Assembly (NCBI RefSeq): GCF_002093975.1
Contig: NZ_KZ084325.1
Location: 1 to 64,000 of the forward strand
Source of the DNA: Thermoactinospora rubra
GTDB lineage: Bacteria > Actinomycetota > Actinomycetes > Streptosporangiales > Streptosporangiaceae
DNA length: 64,000 nt
Direction of reading: 5' to 3'
Part shown: positions 34,890 to 43,616 of the stretch, piece by piece
How the letters are laid out: every line of letters begins with the position of its first letter
How positions within the stretch are numbered: position 1 is the stretch's first letter
The notes under the pieces: model-generated
Told to the model about the DNA's origin: nothing
What the model saw: the letters and a program-made list of their open reading frames with translations, nothing else
The model's database searches: none
Program-made: the position numbers and the translations under genes

Positions 34890-35915
34890 GTGGCGCTGAA
34901 GTCCTTCCGCGACCGCAACAAGGTCCTCGTCGGCCTGACCTCCGTCGCCGTGCTCGGCACGATCCTGGTCGCCACCTTCCTCGTCGGCACCCTCGGCCTG
35001 CTGGAGGGCGGCTACACCATGAGCGGGATCTTCGCCGACTCCGGCGGGCTGAAAAGCGGCGACGACGTGCGCGTGGCCGGCGTGCGGGTCGGCGAGGTCA
35101 CCGAGGTGCGGCCCGACTACCGGCAGGGCCACGTGGTGGTGACCTGGCGGGTCGACGACGAGGTACGGCTGGGCCGCCAGACCAGGGCCGACGTCACGCT
35201 CGCCAACCTGCTGGGCGGGCGCTACGTCAAGCTCAGCGGCCCGGTCAGCCGGCCGTACATGGACCAGCTGCCCGAGAGCCGGCGGGTGGTGCCGATGGAG
35301 CGCACCGGCGTGCCCACGCTGATCAACGACGCGCTCAAGGACGCCACCCGCCTGGTCCAGCGCCTGGACACCGAGGCCGTGGACGACCTGCTCACCGAGC
35401 TGGGCAAGCTCGACCTGAGCAAGCGGGGGCGCGTCACCCGGCTGCTGAAGAACGTGGGCGAGCTGTCGGACACCATCAGCAAGAGCGAGCCGCAGCTGCA
35501 GAAGCTCATCGACAACGGCAACCGGATCATGGACCTGCTGGAGAAGAAGGACAAGGAGATCAACCGGCTCGTCGACGCGATCCAGGTCATGCTGGAGGAG
35601 CTGCGCTCGCGCCGGCGGGAGCTGCGGGCGCTGCTCGGCTCCGGCAGCGAGCTGGTCGCCGGCACCACGCGGCTGATCAACCGGCACGAGAAGAGCCTCA
35701 TCCAGGTCCTCGACGACAACCGCGCGATCACCACGCGGCTCAACGCCAGCCGCGAGGAGTTCAACAACGTGCTGGCGTGGGTGGGGCCGACCTTCTCCGG
35801 GCTGGCCACCATGGGCGGGCAGGGCCCGTGGATCGAGGCCATCGCCACCGGGCTGGGGCCGATCAACCCCGAGGTGCTGGCCGCGATCGCCCAGGACAGG
35901 AAGGACAAGCGATGA
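34890..35915 (+). CDS. mceC: Mce family protein (MceC position)
   Basis: A 341-residue protein with an N-terminal anchor (about 11-33), an MCE domain (VRVAGVRVGEVTEVRPDY, TLANLLGGRYVKLSG) and a C-terminal helical region rich in charged heptads (DNGNRIMDLLEKKDKEINRL). GTG begins one base after the mceB stop. The stop overlaps the mceD ATG. Confidence 0.92.
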   Translation: MALKSFRDRNKVLVGLTSVAVLGTILVATFLVGTLGLLEGGYTMSGIFADSGGLKSGDDVRVAGVRVGEVTEVRPDYRQGHVVVTWRVDDEVRLGRQTRADVTLANLLGGRYVKLSGPVSRPYMDQLPESRRVVPMERTGVPTLINDALKDATRLVQRLDTEAVDDLLTELGKLDLSKRGRVTRLLKNVGELSDTISKSEPQLQKLIDNGNRIMDLLEKKDKEINRLVDAIQVMLEELRSRRRELRALLGSGSELVAGTTRLINRHEKSLIQVLDDNRAITTRLNASREEFNNVLAWVGPTFSGLATMGGQGPWIEAIATGLGPINPEVLAAIAQDRKDKR

Positions 35916-36928
35916 TCCGGGCGCTGGCCGTGGCGGTCGCGGGCGTCCTGCTGGCCTCGACCGGCGGATGCGCCGTGCTGGGGGCTCCGCCGTACACGCT
36001 GACGGCCGTCTTCGCCGCAGCGCCGTCGCTGTATGAGCAGGCCAGGGTCAAGGTGATGGGGCTGGACGCCGGATCGGTGGAGCGGATCGCCATCGAGGGC
36101 GACAGGGTCCGCGTGGTGATGTCGATCGACCCCGACATCCCGCTCCCGGCCGACGTCAAGGCCGTGGTCGCGCCGCAGAACACCCTGGGCGAGCGCAACG
36201 TGGTGCTCTACCCGCCGTGGAAGCCGGGCGACAGGCGCATCGCCCCCGGCGCGGTCATCCCGCCGGACCGCACCGACCTGCCGGTGGAGATCGACGAGGC
36301 GCTGGACGCCTTCACCAAGCTCACCGACGCCCTCGACGCCGACAAGCTCGGCGACGTGGCCGGCGACCTGGCCAGCGGGCTGCGGGGCCGCGGCCGGACC
36401 GTCAACGACGCCCTCGCCGACACCGCCAGGCTCACCGACACCCTGGCCAAGCAGGACAAGCAGCTCATCGAGCTGGCCAAGGGCCTGGGCCGCATCGCCA
36501 CCAGCCTCAACCGGCGCGAGTCGCAGGTGAAGTCGACCATCGACTCCTTCGCCGAGGCAGGCGCCGTCCTGGCCGAGGAGCGGCAGCGGCTGCGCGGGTT
36601 CGTCGAGAGCATGGCCGCCTTCGTGCGGCGCGGCGATGTGATCATCGAGGCGTACGGCGAGCGGCTGCCCCAGGCCGCCGGCACGCTGGCCGAGCTGGTG
36701 CTGACGGTCAGGGCCAACAGCGAGTCCACGGCCAGGGCCATCAAGGGAGCGGCCGACTTCGCCGACGTGCTGATCGACTCCTGGGACCGCAAGCACCACC
36801 TGCTGAAGATCCGGGTCGTGCTCAACGCGATGACGCGGGCCTGGCTGACGCCGCTGTTCGAGGCGCTGAACCTGGGCCCGGTGCCCTGCCTGCCCGGCGG
36901 GCTGAGCAACTGCGAGCGCAAGCGATGA
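35912..36928 (+). CDS. mceD: Mce family protein (MceD position), putative lipoprotein
   Basis: A 338-residue protein with a lipobox-like N-terminus (GVLLASTGGC, lipid-modified Cys at about residue 20) followed by an MCE domain (VKVMGLDAGSVERIAI, VVAPQNTLGERNVVLYP) and helices. In mycobacterial operons it is the fifth Mce protein (MceE, or LprK) that is the lipoprotein; here both the fourth and fifth have lipoboxes. C-terminal PCLPGGLSNC is a likely disulfide loop. Confidence 0.9.
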   Translation: MIRALAVAVAGVLLASTGGCAVLGAPPYTLTAVFAAAPSLYEQARVKVMGLDAGSVERIAIEGDRVRVVMSIDPDIPLPADVKAVVAPQNTLGERNVVLYPPWKPGDRRIAPGAVIPPDRTDLPVEIDEALDAFTKLTDALDADKLGDVAGDLASGLRGRGRTVNDALADTARLTDTLAKQDKQLIELAKGLGRIATSLNRRESQVKSTIDSFAEAGAVLAEERQRLRGFVESMAAFVRRGDVIIEAYGERLPQAAGTLAELVLTVRANSESTARAIKGAADFADVLIDSWDRKHHLLKIRVVLNAMTRAWLTPLFEALNLGPVPCLPGGLSNCERKR

Positions 36929-37947
36929 GGGCCCGGGTCCTGGCCGCGGCCGTCGCGCTGGGCATGGCGGCGGCGTGCTCCCTGCAGACTCTGGGCGCCA
37001 AGACCGGCGACTACACGCTCACCGCCACCTTCGCCGACGTCCAGAGCCTGGTGCCCGGGCACAGTGTGCAGATCTCCGACGTGCGGGTGGGCACGGTGAC
37101 CGGCGTCGCGCTGGACGGCTACCGCGCCAAGGTCACCATGTCGATCGAGAGCGTCGACGGCGTGCCGGTCGGCACCAGGGCCACGGTCGCCAAGACCTCC
37201 ATCCTCGGCGAGAACTACATCCAGCTCACCCCGCCCAACGGCCTGAACACCGGCCCGATGCTCAAAAGCGGCGCGACGATCACCGACACGAGCGTCGAAC
37301 CCGACATCGAGCAGGTCACCGAGAAGGCCGGGCCGCTCATCGAGGCGCTCGGCGCCCAGGACGTCAACGCCATCCTCGACGCCGCCTCCACCGCCTTCTC
37401 CGGCAAGGGCGACGACGTCAACCGGCTGATCAGGCAGGTCGCCGAGGTCACCGACTCCTACGCGGCCGCTCGCGGCGACCTGGCCGCCGCCATCGACGGC
37501 CTGGCCAGGCTGGGCGACGACCTGGCCGAGGGCAGCGACCGCCTGGACCGCCTGCCCGGGACGCTGGCCGCCGCCACCGCCCGCATCCACCACGGGCGCA
37601 AGCACATCAAGAAGGCCATCGTCGCGCTCACCGACCTGGCCAGGGAGGCCAACGTCACCGTCTACCCGCGCCACGCCGCCCGGCTGCGCAAGCTGCTGCG
37701 CGAGCTCGACGCGATCACCTCGGCCGTGCTGCGCGGCAAGGACGACCTCAAGCGCCTGGTCGCGACCATCCAGGAGTTCATCGACGCACCGCCCATCACG
37801 GTCAACGGCCAGGTGCTCATCTACGTGTGGCTCAAGGGCGTCATCCTGCCCGACGGCAAGACGCTGCCCAACGACCCGCAGGTGACGCGCGGCCCGCTGC
37901 CCAACCGCGTGGAGGACTTCCGCCTGCTGCTGGAGCCGCCGCGATGA
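36925..37947 (+). CDS. mceE: Mce family protein (MceE position), lipoprotein
   Basis: This 340-residue protein has the lipobox ALGMAAAC (Cys18), an MCE domain (VQISDVRVGTVTGVAL, VAKTSILGENYIQLTPP) and helical segments. The lipidated member of Mce complexes is thought to anchor the tube base. ATG overlaps the mceD stop, and the stop overlaps the mceF start. Confidence 0.92.
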   Translation: MRARVLAAAVALGMAAACSLQTLGAKTGDYTLTATFADVQSLVPGHSVQISDVRVGTVTGVALDGYRAKVTMSIESVDGVPVGTRATVAKTSILGENYIQLTPPNGLNTGPMLKSGATITDTSVEPDIEQVTEKAGPLIEALGAQDVNAILDAASTAFSGKGDDVNRLIRQVAEVTDSYAAARGDLAAAIDGLARLGDDLAEGSDRLDRLPGTLAAATARIHHGRKHIKKAIVALTDLAREANVTVYPRHAARLRKLLRELDAITSAVLRGKDDLKRLVATIQEFIDAPPITVNGQVLIYVWLKGVILPDGKTLPNDPQVTRGPLPNRVEDFRLLLEPPR

Positions 37948-39329
37948 GGAACCGCATCTTCGTCAACCTGGGATTCTTCGCCCTGCTCGGCGTCGTCATG
38001 ACGGTCTGGGCGTTCACCACGATCATCAAGCTCGACGCCATCGAACGGCCCTACCGGGTGGACGCGGAGTTCGCCTCCTCCCCGGGCCTCATCCGCGGCT
38101 TCGACGTGGCCTACCTGGGCGTGCGCGTGGGGAAGATCGGCGACGTACGGCTGGCGCCCGGCAAGATCGTCGTGGGGCTCGACATCGACCGGGAGATCCG
38201 CCTGCCCAAGGCGGTCACCGCCGAGGTGCGGCGCAAGTCGGCCATCGGCGAGCCGTACGTCGAGCTGTTCCCGCCCAAGGACGGCGTCGGGGGGCCGCGG
38301 CTGGCGCCGGGCGACCTGATCCCGCTGAACAAGACGTCGGTGCCGCTGGAGTACAAGAAGCTCTTCCAAGGCGTGGGGAGGCTGCTCAACGCGGTGCCGC
38401 CGCGGGACGCCAAGACGATCACGCACGAGCTGGCGACGGCCCTGGACGGGCGAGCCCCAGCGATCAGGAGCATCATCGAGGACGCGCACGACGTGACCGA
38501 CACGCTCGCGGACAACGCCGAGGTGCTGGACGACCTGTCGGTGCAGCTGACGCGGCTCACCCACACGCTGGCGGGCAGGAAGGACGCCATCGCGGCGGGC
38601 ATCCGCGACACCGCGCTGGTCACCGGGACGGTCCGGGCCTCGCGGGCGGACGTCAACGCCTTCCTCGACCAGGGGCCGGGCGTGTTCGCCCAGATCCACG
38701 ACCTCATCACGCGGTCCCGGCCGGGCTTCTCCTGCGCCCTGACGGCCGCGGGGCTGCCGCACCGGCCGGTGTTCTCGGCCGAGTCCGAGCGCAACGTCCA
38801 CCACCTGCTGAGCATCGTGCCCACCGCGCTCAGCCTGGCCGACGACATCAGCGACCGGCGCGGGGGCACCGTGTACGGCAGGAACACCTTCATCTTCAGC
38901 GTGCCGGGCGGGCCGAAGCCGGCTCTGGAGTACGCGCAGCCGCTGGGGCCGCCGACGGTGCCGGCCGTGCGGTCGTGCCCGCGTGCGCGGGTGGCCGCGG
39001 CCGAGCACGACGAGGCTTCGAAGCCGGGCTTCAAGGCGCGGGCCCGCCCGTCGCCCGACGCCTCCCGGGCGGACTCGTCCCGTCCGGGCTCGTCACCGGC
39101 GGGCTCGTCACCGGCGGGCTCGTCACCGGCGGAGAAGGCCGGGCGCGGTCCCGCGCGGACTCCGGAGGCGCTGGAGAGCCCCACCGCCCCGCCCCGGAAC
39201 GCGGCGGCCCCGGCTCCCCTGGACACCACGCCGCTGATCATCGCGATCTTCCTCGCGGTGGCGGCGAGCGGCGGCATAGTTGGCTGGATCGCCGTGGGCC
39301 GGGCGGCCCGCCGTCGGGAAACGGAGTGA
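37944..39329 (+). CDS. mceF: Mce family protein (MceF position) with C-terminal transmembrane extension
   Basis: A 461-residue protein. It has an N-terminal anchor (about 8-28), an MCE domain (FDVAYLGVRVGKIGDV, VRRKSAIGEPYVELFPP) and the helical region up to about residue 350. A Ser/Pro/Ala-rich low-complexity tail with three GSSPA units (15-bp DNA repeats) follows, then a second transmembrane helix (about 430-452, LIIAIFLAVAASGGIVGWIAV) and RRRETE. Standard MceF proteins have a single N-terminal anchor. The extra helix would tether both ends of the chain, or mark a different topology. Confidence 0.9.
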   Translation: MRNRIFVNLGFFALLGVVMTVWAFTTIIKLDAIERPYRVDAEFASSPGLIRGFDVAYLGVRVGKIGDVRLAPGKIVVGLDIDREIRLPKAVTAEVRRKSAIGEPYVELFPPKDGVGGPRLAPGDLIPLNKTSVPLEYKKLFQGVGRLLNAVPPRDAKTITHELATALDGRAPAIRSIIEDAHDVTDTLADNAEVLDDLSVQLTRLTHTLAGRKDAIAAGIRDTALVTGTVRASRADVNAFLDQGPGVFAQIHDLITRSRPGFSCALTAAGLPHRPVFSAESERNVHHLLSIVPTALSLADDISDRRGGTVYGRNTFIFSVPGGPKPALEYAQPLGPPTVPAVRSCPRARVAAAEHDEASKPGFKARARPSPDASRADSSRPGSSPAGSSPAGSSPAEKAGRGPARTPEALESPTAPPRNAAAPAPLDTTPLIIAIFLAVAASGGIVGWIAVGRAARRRETE

Positions 39330-39333
39330 TCGC

Positions 39334-40191
39334 ATGACGACGAAGCAGGACCTGGCCGCAGGCGAGGGCCACACCGCAGCGCCCACCGCCTCCTCCCCTA
39401 CCTCCCCCCTGGCAGATCCCCAGACCGCCGCAACCGATAACGCCAAGGCCGAGGGCGGGACTGCGGGCGAGGGCCGCGCCGCGGCACCCGCCGCCACGGC
39501 CACCGAAAGTGAGGCCACCTCCACCTCCGCTCCAACGGGCGCCGCAGCGGGCACGGACGATGAGGGAGGCGGGGACGACGGCGGTGAGCGTGCGAAGCCG
39601 CGCCGGCAGCGGCTCGCGGCGGGAGCGGTGGCCGTGGTGGCGGTGGTCGCGCTGGCCGCCGCGGCCGTCCTCCAATGGCTGGCCGCCGGCCGGGCCGAGG
39701 AGGCGCGCGCCAGGCTCGAAGCCGAGCGGGCCCTGCGCGTGGAGGTGTCCGGCGCCGCCCACGCCTTCGGCCAGTCCCTCCTCTCCTACGACTACCAGGA
39801 CCTCCAGACCTCCCGCTCGACGCTGATGGGCATGGCCACGGGCGACTTCCTGGCCACCTACGACGAGGCGTTCGGCGGCGCCATGGAGCAGGTGATCATC
39901 AAGCTCAAGGCGGTCGCCGAGGCGACGGTGCGCGCCGTATACCTGGCCGAGGTGGACGAGGCCACCGCCCAGGCCATCGTCGTGGTGGACCAGCAGGTCA
40001 AGACATCGGAGTCGATCCGCGTGGTGCGCGACAGCTACCTCAAGCTCACCATGGTCAAGCAGAAGGGCACCTGGAAGGTGCAGGAGGTGACCGTCCTGGG
40101 CGCGGCCAAGGAACAGGAGACCAAGCTCGGCGGCGACCAGAAGGCGGGCGAGCAGAAGGACACGGCCAAGCCGTCCGGCAAGGACGACTGA
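39334..40191 (+). CDS. Mce-associated membrane protein
   Basis: A 285-residue protein with a cytoplasmic Ala/Thr/Gly-rich tail of about 95 residues, one transmembrane helix (about 97-118) and a C-terminal domain (about 125-260) of the Mce-associated (Mam) type with conserved YDYQDLQTSRSTLMGMATGDFLATY split over two strands. Such proteins accompany mce operons and are thought to stabilise the complex. ATG is preceded by GGAG. Last gene of the operon; no MceG ATPase is encoded here. Confidence 0.87.
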   Translation: MTTKQDLAAGEGHTAAPTASSPTSPLADPQTAATDNAKAEGGTAGEGRAAAPAATATESEATSTSAPTGAAAGTDDEGGGDDGGERAKPRRQRLAAGAVAVVAVVALAAAAVLQWLAAGRAEEARARLEAERALRVEVSGAAHAFGQSLLSYDYQDLQTSRSTLMGMATGDFLATYDEAFGGAMEQVIIKLKAVAEATVRAVYLAEVDEATAQAIVVVDQQVKTSESIRVVRDSYLKLTMVKQKGTWKVQEVTVLGAAKEQETKLGGDQKAGEQKDTAKPSGKDD

Positions 40192-40216
40192 TCGCCTGAT
40201 CGACTACCCTGGCCGG

Positions 40217-40864
40217 GTGCCTGCTGATCCGATCGCGGCCGGGGCGCGCCCCGAGGAGGTGGACGCCCCGCCGAGCTGGCTGACCCCGGTGGAGCGCGAG
40301 CGCGCCGGGCGGCTGCGGCAGGAGGCCGACCGCCGCGCGTTCGTGGCCGCCCATCTCCTGGTACGGCTGTGCGCCGCGGAGTTCCTCGGCCGGCATCCCG
40401 GCACGCTGACGCTGCTGCAGCGCTGCCCCGTGCACGGGCCCGGCCACGGCGTGCCGTACCTGGAGGAGGCCCCCGGACTGGGCGTCAGCCTCAGCCACAC
40501 GCGCGGCTACGTGTGCGCGGCCGTGGGCGAGGGCCGCGTCGGCGTGGACGCCGAGCGGGTGCCCGACGGCCCTTTGGACGAGGCGCTGGCCGGGATGGTC
40601 CTCGCCCCGGGCGAGCGGGTGACCGGCAACCGCGAGCTGATCCGCCTGTGGGCCCGCAAGGAGGCCCTGATCAAACGCGGCGAGCTGACCCTCGACGGCA
40701 TGCGCGGCACGCCGTGGCGGCCGCGGGGTCACCTGCTGGAGTGGGAGACGCCCGACGGCGTCCTGGTGGCCGTGGTGACCGACGCCCCGGCGCGACGGCT
40801 GGGCGTCGGCGAGCTGGCCGCGTCGGCGGGGAGCGGCGGATGGCGGCGCGGACCGCTGATGTAG
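40217..40864 (+). CDS. 4'-phosphopantetheinyl transferase (Sfp superfamily)
   Basis: This 215-residue protein has the Sfp-type motifs VGVDAERVP (GVD-x-E, Mg binding) and LWARKEALIKRGE (WxxKEAxxK). The enzyme transfers phosphopantetheine from CoA to carrier domains of fatty acid, polyketide or peptide synthases. No carrier protein or synthase gene is in the window, so it probably serves clusters elsewhere. The GTG start has a weak ribosome site; it follows the mce operon by 25 bp and may be read through from it. Confidence 0.9.
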   Translation: MPADPIAAGARPEEVDAPPSWLTPVERERAGRLRQEADRRAFVAAHLLVRLCAAEFLGRHPGTLTLLQRCPVHGPGHGVPYLEEAPGLGVSLSHTRGYVCAAVGEGRVGVDAERVPDGPLDEALAGMVLAPGERVTGNRELIRLWARKEALIKRGELTLDGMRGTPWRPRGHLLEWETPDGVLVAVVTDAPARRLGVGELAASAGSGGWRRGPLM

Positions 40865-40874
40865 ATTTGAGATC

Positions 40875-41333
40875 ATGACCGCGCCCCGATGGCTGACCCC
40901 GGAAGAGCAAAGGGCGTGGCGTGCGCACCTGGCCCTGCACAAGCTGCTGATGCACCGGCTCGACCGGGAGCTGCACGAGTTCGGGCTGTCCATCAACGAC
41001 TACGAGATCCTCGTCAACCTCTCGGAGAGCCCCGAGCACCGGATGCGGATGAGCGACCTGGCCGAGGCCACCATCCAGTCGCGCAGCCGCCTGTCGCACC
41101 AGATCTCCCGCATGGAGGCCAAGGGCCTGGTCAAACGGCAGGAGTGCGCCGACGACCGGCGCGGCACCTTCGCGGTGCTCACCGACGAGGGCTGGGAGAC
41201 GATCGAGCGCGTGGCGCCCCACCACGTGGCCGGGGTGCGCGAGCACTTCATCGACCGGCTGACCCCCGAGCAGGTCGAGGCGATCGAGCGAGCCTACTCC
41301 CCGATCGTCACGCACCTGAAAGGCCTGCGTTGA
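40875..41333 (+). CDS. MarR-family regulator
   Basis: A 152-residue winged-helix protein. The DNA-binding part is MSDLAEATIQSRSRLSHQIS and the wing carries ECADDRRGTFAVLT. It is encoded 10 bp after the phosphopantetheinyl transferase, so the two form a pair. Its stop codon lies inside a 22-bp tandem repeat. It is not closely similar to the two MarR proteins of the Rsb locus. Confidence 0.9.
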   Translation: MTAPRWLTPEEQRAWRAHLALHKLLMHRLDRELHEFGLSINDYEILVNLSESPEHRMRMSDLAEATIQSRSRLSHQISRMEAKGLVKRQECADDRRGTFAVLTDEGWETIERVAPHHVAGVREHFIDRLTPEQVEAIERAYSPIVTHLKGLR

Positions 41334-41402
41334 GGCCCCGCAAAGCCTGCGTTGAGGCCCCGAAGAGTGAGCGTTGAGGCCCCGAAGAGTGAGCGTTGAG
41401 GC
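41327..41402. repeat. 22-bp tandem repeat overlapping the MarR stop codon
   Basis: GCGTTGAGGCCCCGAAGAGTGA occurs twice exactly, is preceded by a diverged copy that begins inside the last MarR codons, and is followed by a partial fourth copy. Each copy contains a TTGA, so the stop codon itself is part of the unit. It separates the MarR gene from the LprG-type gene. Confidence 0.9.
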
Positions 41403-41460
41403 GAAACCGATATCGGCATGCTGTGCTGATCGCGGTCAAGCGCTCGCTAGCATCCGGGAC

Positions 41461-42123
41461 ATGCTGACAAGGCTCCTGACGGTCCTCTTCGCGCTCGCGC
41501 TGAGCGCCGCCTGCTCCGGGCAGGGCGGCGGCGGGCAGGCGACGCCCTCCGGACCCGAGCTGATGACCAAGACCGCCGAGGCGATGAAGACCGTGAAGAC
41601 GGCCAGGTTCGCGATCTCGACGGAGGGCACGCCGCAGGTGCCGGTACGCAAGGGCGACGGCAGGATCCTGGCCACCGGCGACGCCGACGGGACGCTGACC
41701 GTCGACCTGTTCGGGCAGCTCACCGAGATCAGCTTCGTGCTGGTCGGCGACACCGTGCACTTCAAGGGACCGACCGGCTCCTTCCAGACGATGAGCAGGG
41801 CCTCGCTGCTGCAGGCGCTCAACGGTTATGACCCCTCGCTGCTGCTGGACCCCGCCAAGGGCGTGCCGCTGCTGCTGGCCGGCGCGGGCGATCCCAAGGT
41901 CGAGGGCGAGGAGGGCGGCGCCTACAAGGTGACCGCCAAGCTGCCGCAGCAGCAGCTCAAGACCCTGGTCCCGGGGGTGTCCCAGGACGTCACCGCGCAG
42001 ATGCTCGTCGACAAGGCCTCCAGCAGGCTGACGAAGGTGACGCTGCCGCTGCAGGGCGGCTCGGTCACCGTCACGCTGAGCGACTACGACGCGCCCGTCA
42101 CGATCACCCCGCCCGCCGGATGA
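41461..42123 (+). CDS. lprG: LprG/LppX-family lipid-carrier lipoprotein
   Basis: A 220-residue lipoprotein (lipobox ALSAAC, Cys18) with the LppX/LprAFG fold pattern: a long N-terminal helix ([20 protein letters not shown]), beta-strand text ([20 protein letters not shown]) and the [11 protein letters not shown] segment. In Mycobacterium LprG binds triacylglycerides and glycolipids in a hydrophobic cavity. The next gene, overlapping by ATGA, encodes a P55-type MFS protein, the same gene order as mycobacterial lprG-Rv1410c, which supports the assignment strongly. Confidence 0.85.
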   Translation: MLTRLLTVLFALALSAACSGQGGGGQATPSGPELMTKTAEAMKTVKTARFAISTEGTPQVPVRKGDGRILATGDADGTLTVDLFGQLTEISFVLVGDTVHFKGPTGSFQTMSRASLLQALNGYDPSLLLDPAKGVPLLLAGAGDPKVEGEEGGAYKVTAKLPQQQLKTLVPGVSQDVTAQMLVDKASSRLTKVTLPLQGGSVTVTLSDYDAPVTITPPAG

Positions 42124-43616
42124 GGCGTCGGCTGGCCCTCGGCGCGGGCGGCGCGGTCGTCCTGCTCGCCGCACTCGACGCCTACGTGGTCGTCAGCGTG
42201 CTGATCGACATCGCCAGGACCGTGCAGGTCCCGGTGAACCGGCTCGAGCGCATCACGCCCGTCGTGACGGGCTTCCTGCTGGGGTACGTGGCGGCGATGC
42301 CGCTGCTCGGCCAGTTGTCCGACCGGTACGGCAGGCGCCCCCTCATCCACGCCTGCCTGGCCGCCTTCGCCCTCGGGTCCGTCGTCACGGCGGTGGGCGG
42401 CTCGGTGGCCGTGGTGACCGTGGGGCGGACGCTCCAGGGGGTCGCGGGCGGCGCCCTGCTGCCGATCACCATGGCGCTGGCCGGCGACCTGTGGGAGGAG
42501 CGCGAGCGGCCGGTCGCGCTCGGCGCCGTGGGCGCGGCGCAGGAGCTGGGCAGCGCTCTCGGGCCGCTGTACGGCGGGGCGGTGGCGCTGCTGTTCGGCG
42601 CGTGGCAGGCCATCTTCTGGATCAACCTGCCGCTGGTGGCGGTCACGGCCGTGGCCGTCCACGTGTCGGTGCCCGGCCCCCGCGCCAAGGCGCACGCCAT
42701 GCCCCTCGCGGCGCCCGTCCCCGCCGACGTGATCCCCCGCCCGCGCGTGGACGTCGTGGGCGGCCTGCTGCTGGCCCTGTCGCTGGCCCTGCTCGTGGTC
42801 GGCTTCTACAACCCCGATCCCGCCAAGGCGGTCCTGCCCCCGTGGGGCCTGCCGCTCATCGCCGCCGGGCTGGCCGTCGCCGCCGGGTTCGTCTGGTGGG
42901 AGACCCGCTCCCCCGTCCGCCTCCTGGACCTGACCGGCACGCGCAAGGGCCCGCTCCTCGCGACGCTCGGCGTGAGCTTCCTGACCGGGGCGGCGCTCCT
43001 GGTGACGATGGTGTTCGTCCAGCTCGCCGCCCAGACGCTGCTGGGCCTGGAGACGCTGCCCGCCTCCCTGGTGCTGGCCCGCTTCCTGCTGGCGCTGCCG
43101 GTCGGCGCGCTCGCGGGCGGCCTGCTGGCCCGCCGGTTCGGCGACCGGCTCGTCGCCGTCGCGGGCCTGGCCGTCGCGGCCGTCGGCTACGTGCTGATGT
43201 ACCGCTGGCCGCTGGATCTGGCCGCCCACCCCATCGACATCGCCCTGCTGGTCAGCGGCCTCGGCCTGGGCCTGGTCATTGCCCCGATCTCCGCCGCCGT
43301 GCTGCGCGCCACCACCGCCGCCCAGCACGGCGTCGCCTCGGCGGCGGTGGTGGTGGCCAGGATGATGGGCATGCTGATCGGCGTGGCCGGGGTGTCCGCG
43401 TGGGGCTTCTACCGTTTCCAGTCGCTGACCGCCAACCTGAACACCCCGCTGCCCGTCGGCGTCGACGCCGCGACCTACGCCAGGCAGCTGGCCGACTACA
43501 CCGCCAGGGTCAAGGCCGCCCTGCACGTGGAGTACACCGAGATGTTCCTGGTGACCGCCGTGCTGTGCGCGCTGGCCGCGCTGCTCGCCCTGCTGATGCC
43601 GGGCCGGGCCCGCTAG
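42120..43616 (+). CDS. P55-type MFS lipid/drug exporter (partner of LprG)
   Basis: This 498-residue MFS protein has about 14 hydrophobic segments, [10 protein letters not shown] in TM1 and [18 protein letters not shown] as the loop-2/3 motif. In mycobacteria the homologue Rv1410c (P55) works with LprG in exporting triacylglycerides and was first noted for drug resistance. The 4-base overlap with lprG means coupled translation. Its TAG stop shares the palindrome CTAG with the stop of the convergent synthetase gene. Confidence 0.88.
   Translation: MRRRLALGAGGAVVLLAALDAYVVVSVLIDIARTVQVPVNRLERITPVVTGFLLGYVAAMPLLGQLSDRYGRRPLIHACLAAFALGSVVTAVGGSVAVVTVGRTLQGVAGGALLPITMALAGDLWEERERPVALGAVGAAQELGSALGPLYGGAVALLFGAWQAIFWINLPLVAVTAVAVHVSVPGPRAKAHAMPLAAPVPADVIPRPRVDVVGGLLLALSLALLVVGFYNPDPAKAVLPPWGLPLIAAGLAVAAGFVWWETRSPVRLLDLTGTRKGPLLATLGVSFLTGAALLVTMVFVQLAAQTLLGLETLPASLVLARFLLALPVGALAGGLLARRFGDRLVAVAGLAVAAVGYVLMYRWPLDLAAHPIDIALLVSGLGLGLVIAPISAAVLRATTAAQHGVASAAVVVARMMGMLIGVAGVSAWGFYRFQSLTANLNTPLPVGVDAATYARQLADYTARVKAALHVEYTEMFLVTAVLCALAALLALLMPGRAR

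Noticed and set aside
40217..41333. Phosphopantetheinyl transferase plus MarR as part of a biosynthetic gene cluster
   Set aside because: No synthase, carrier or tailoring genes lie within the window around them.
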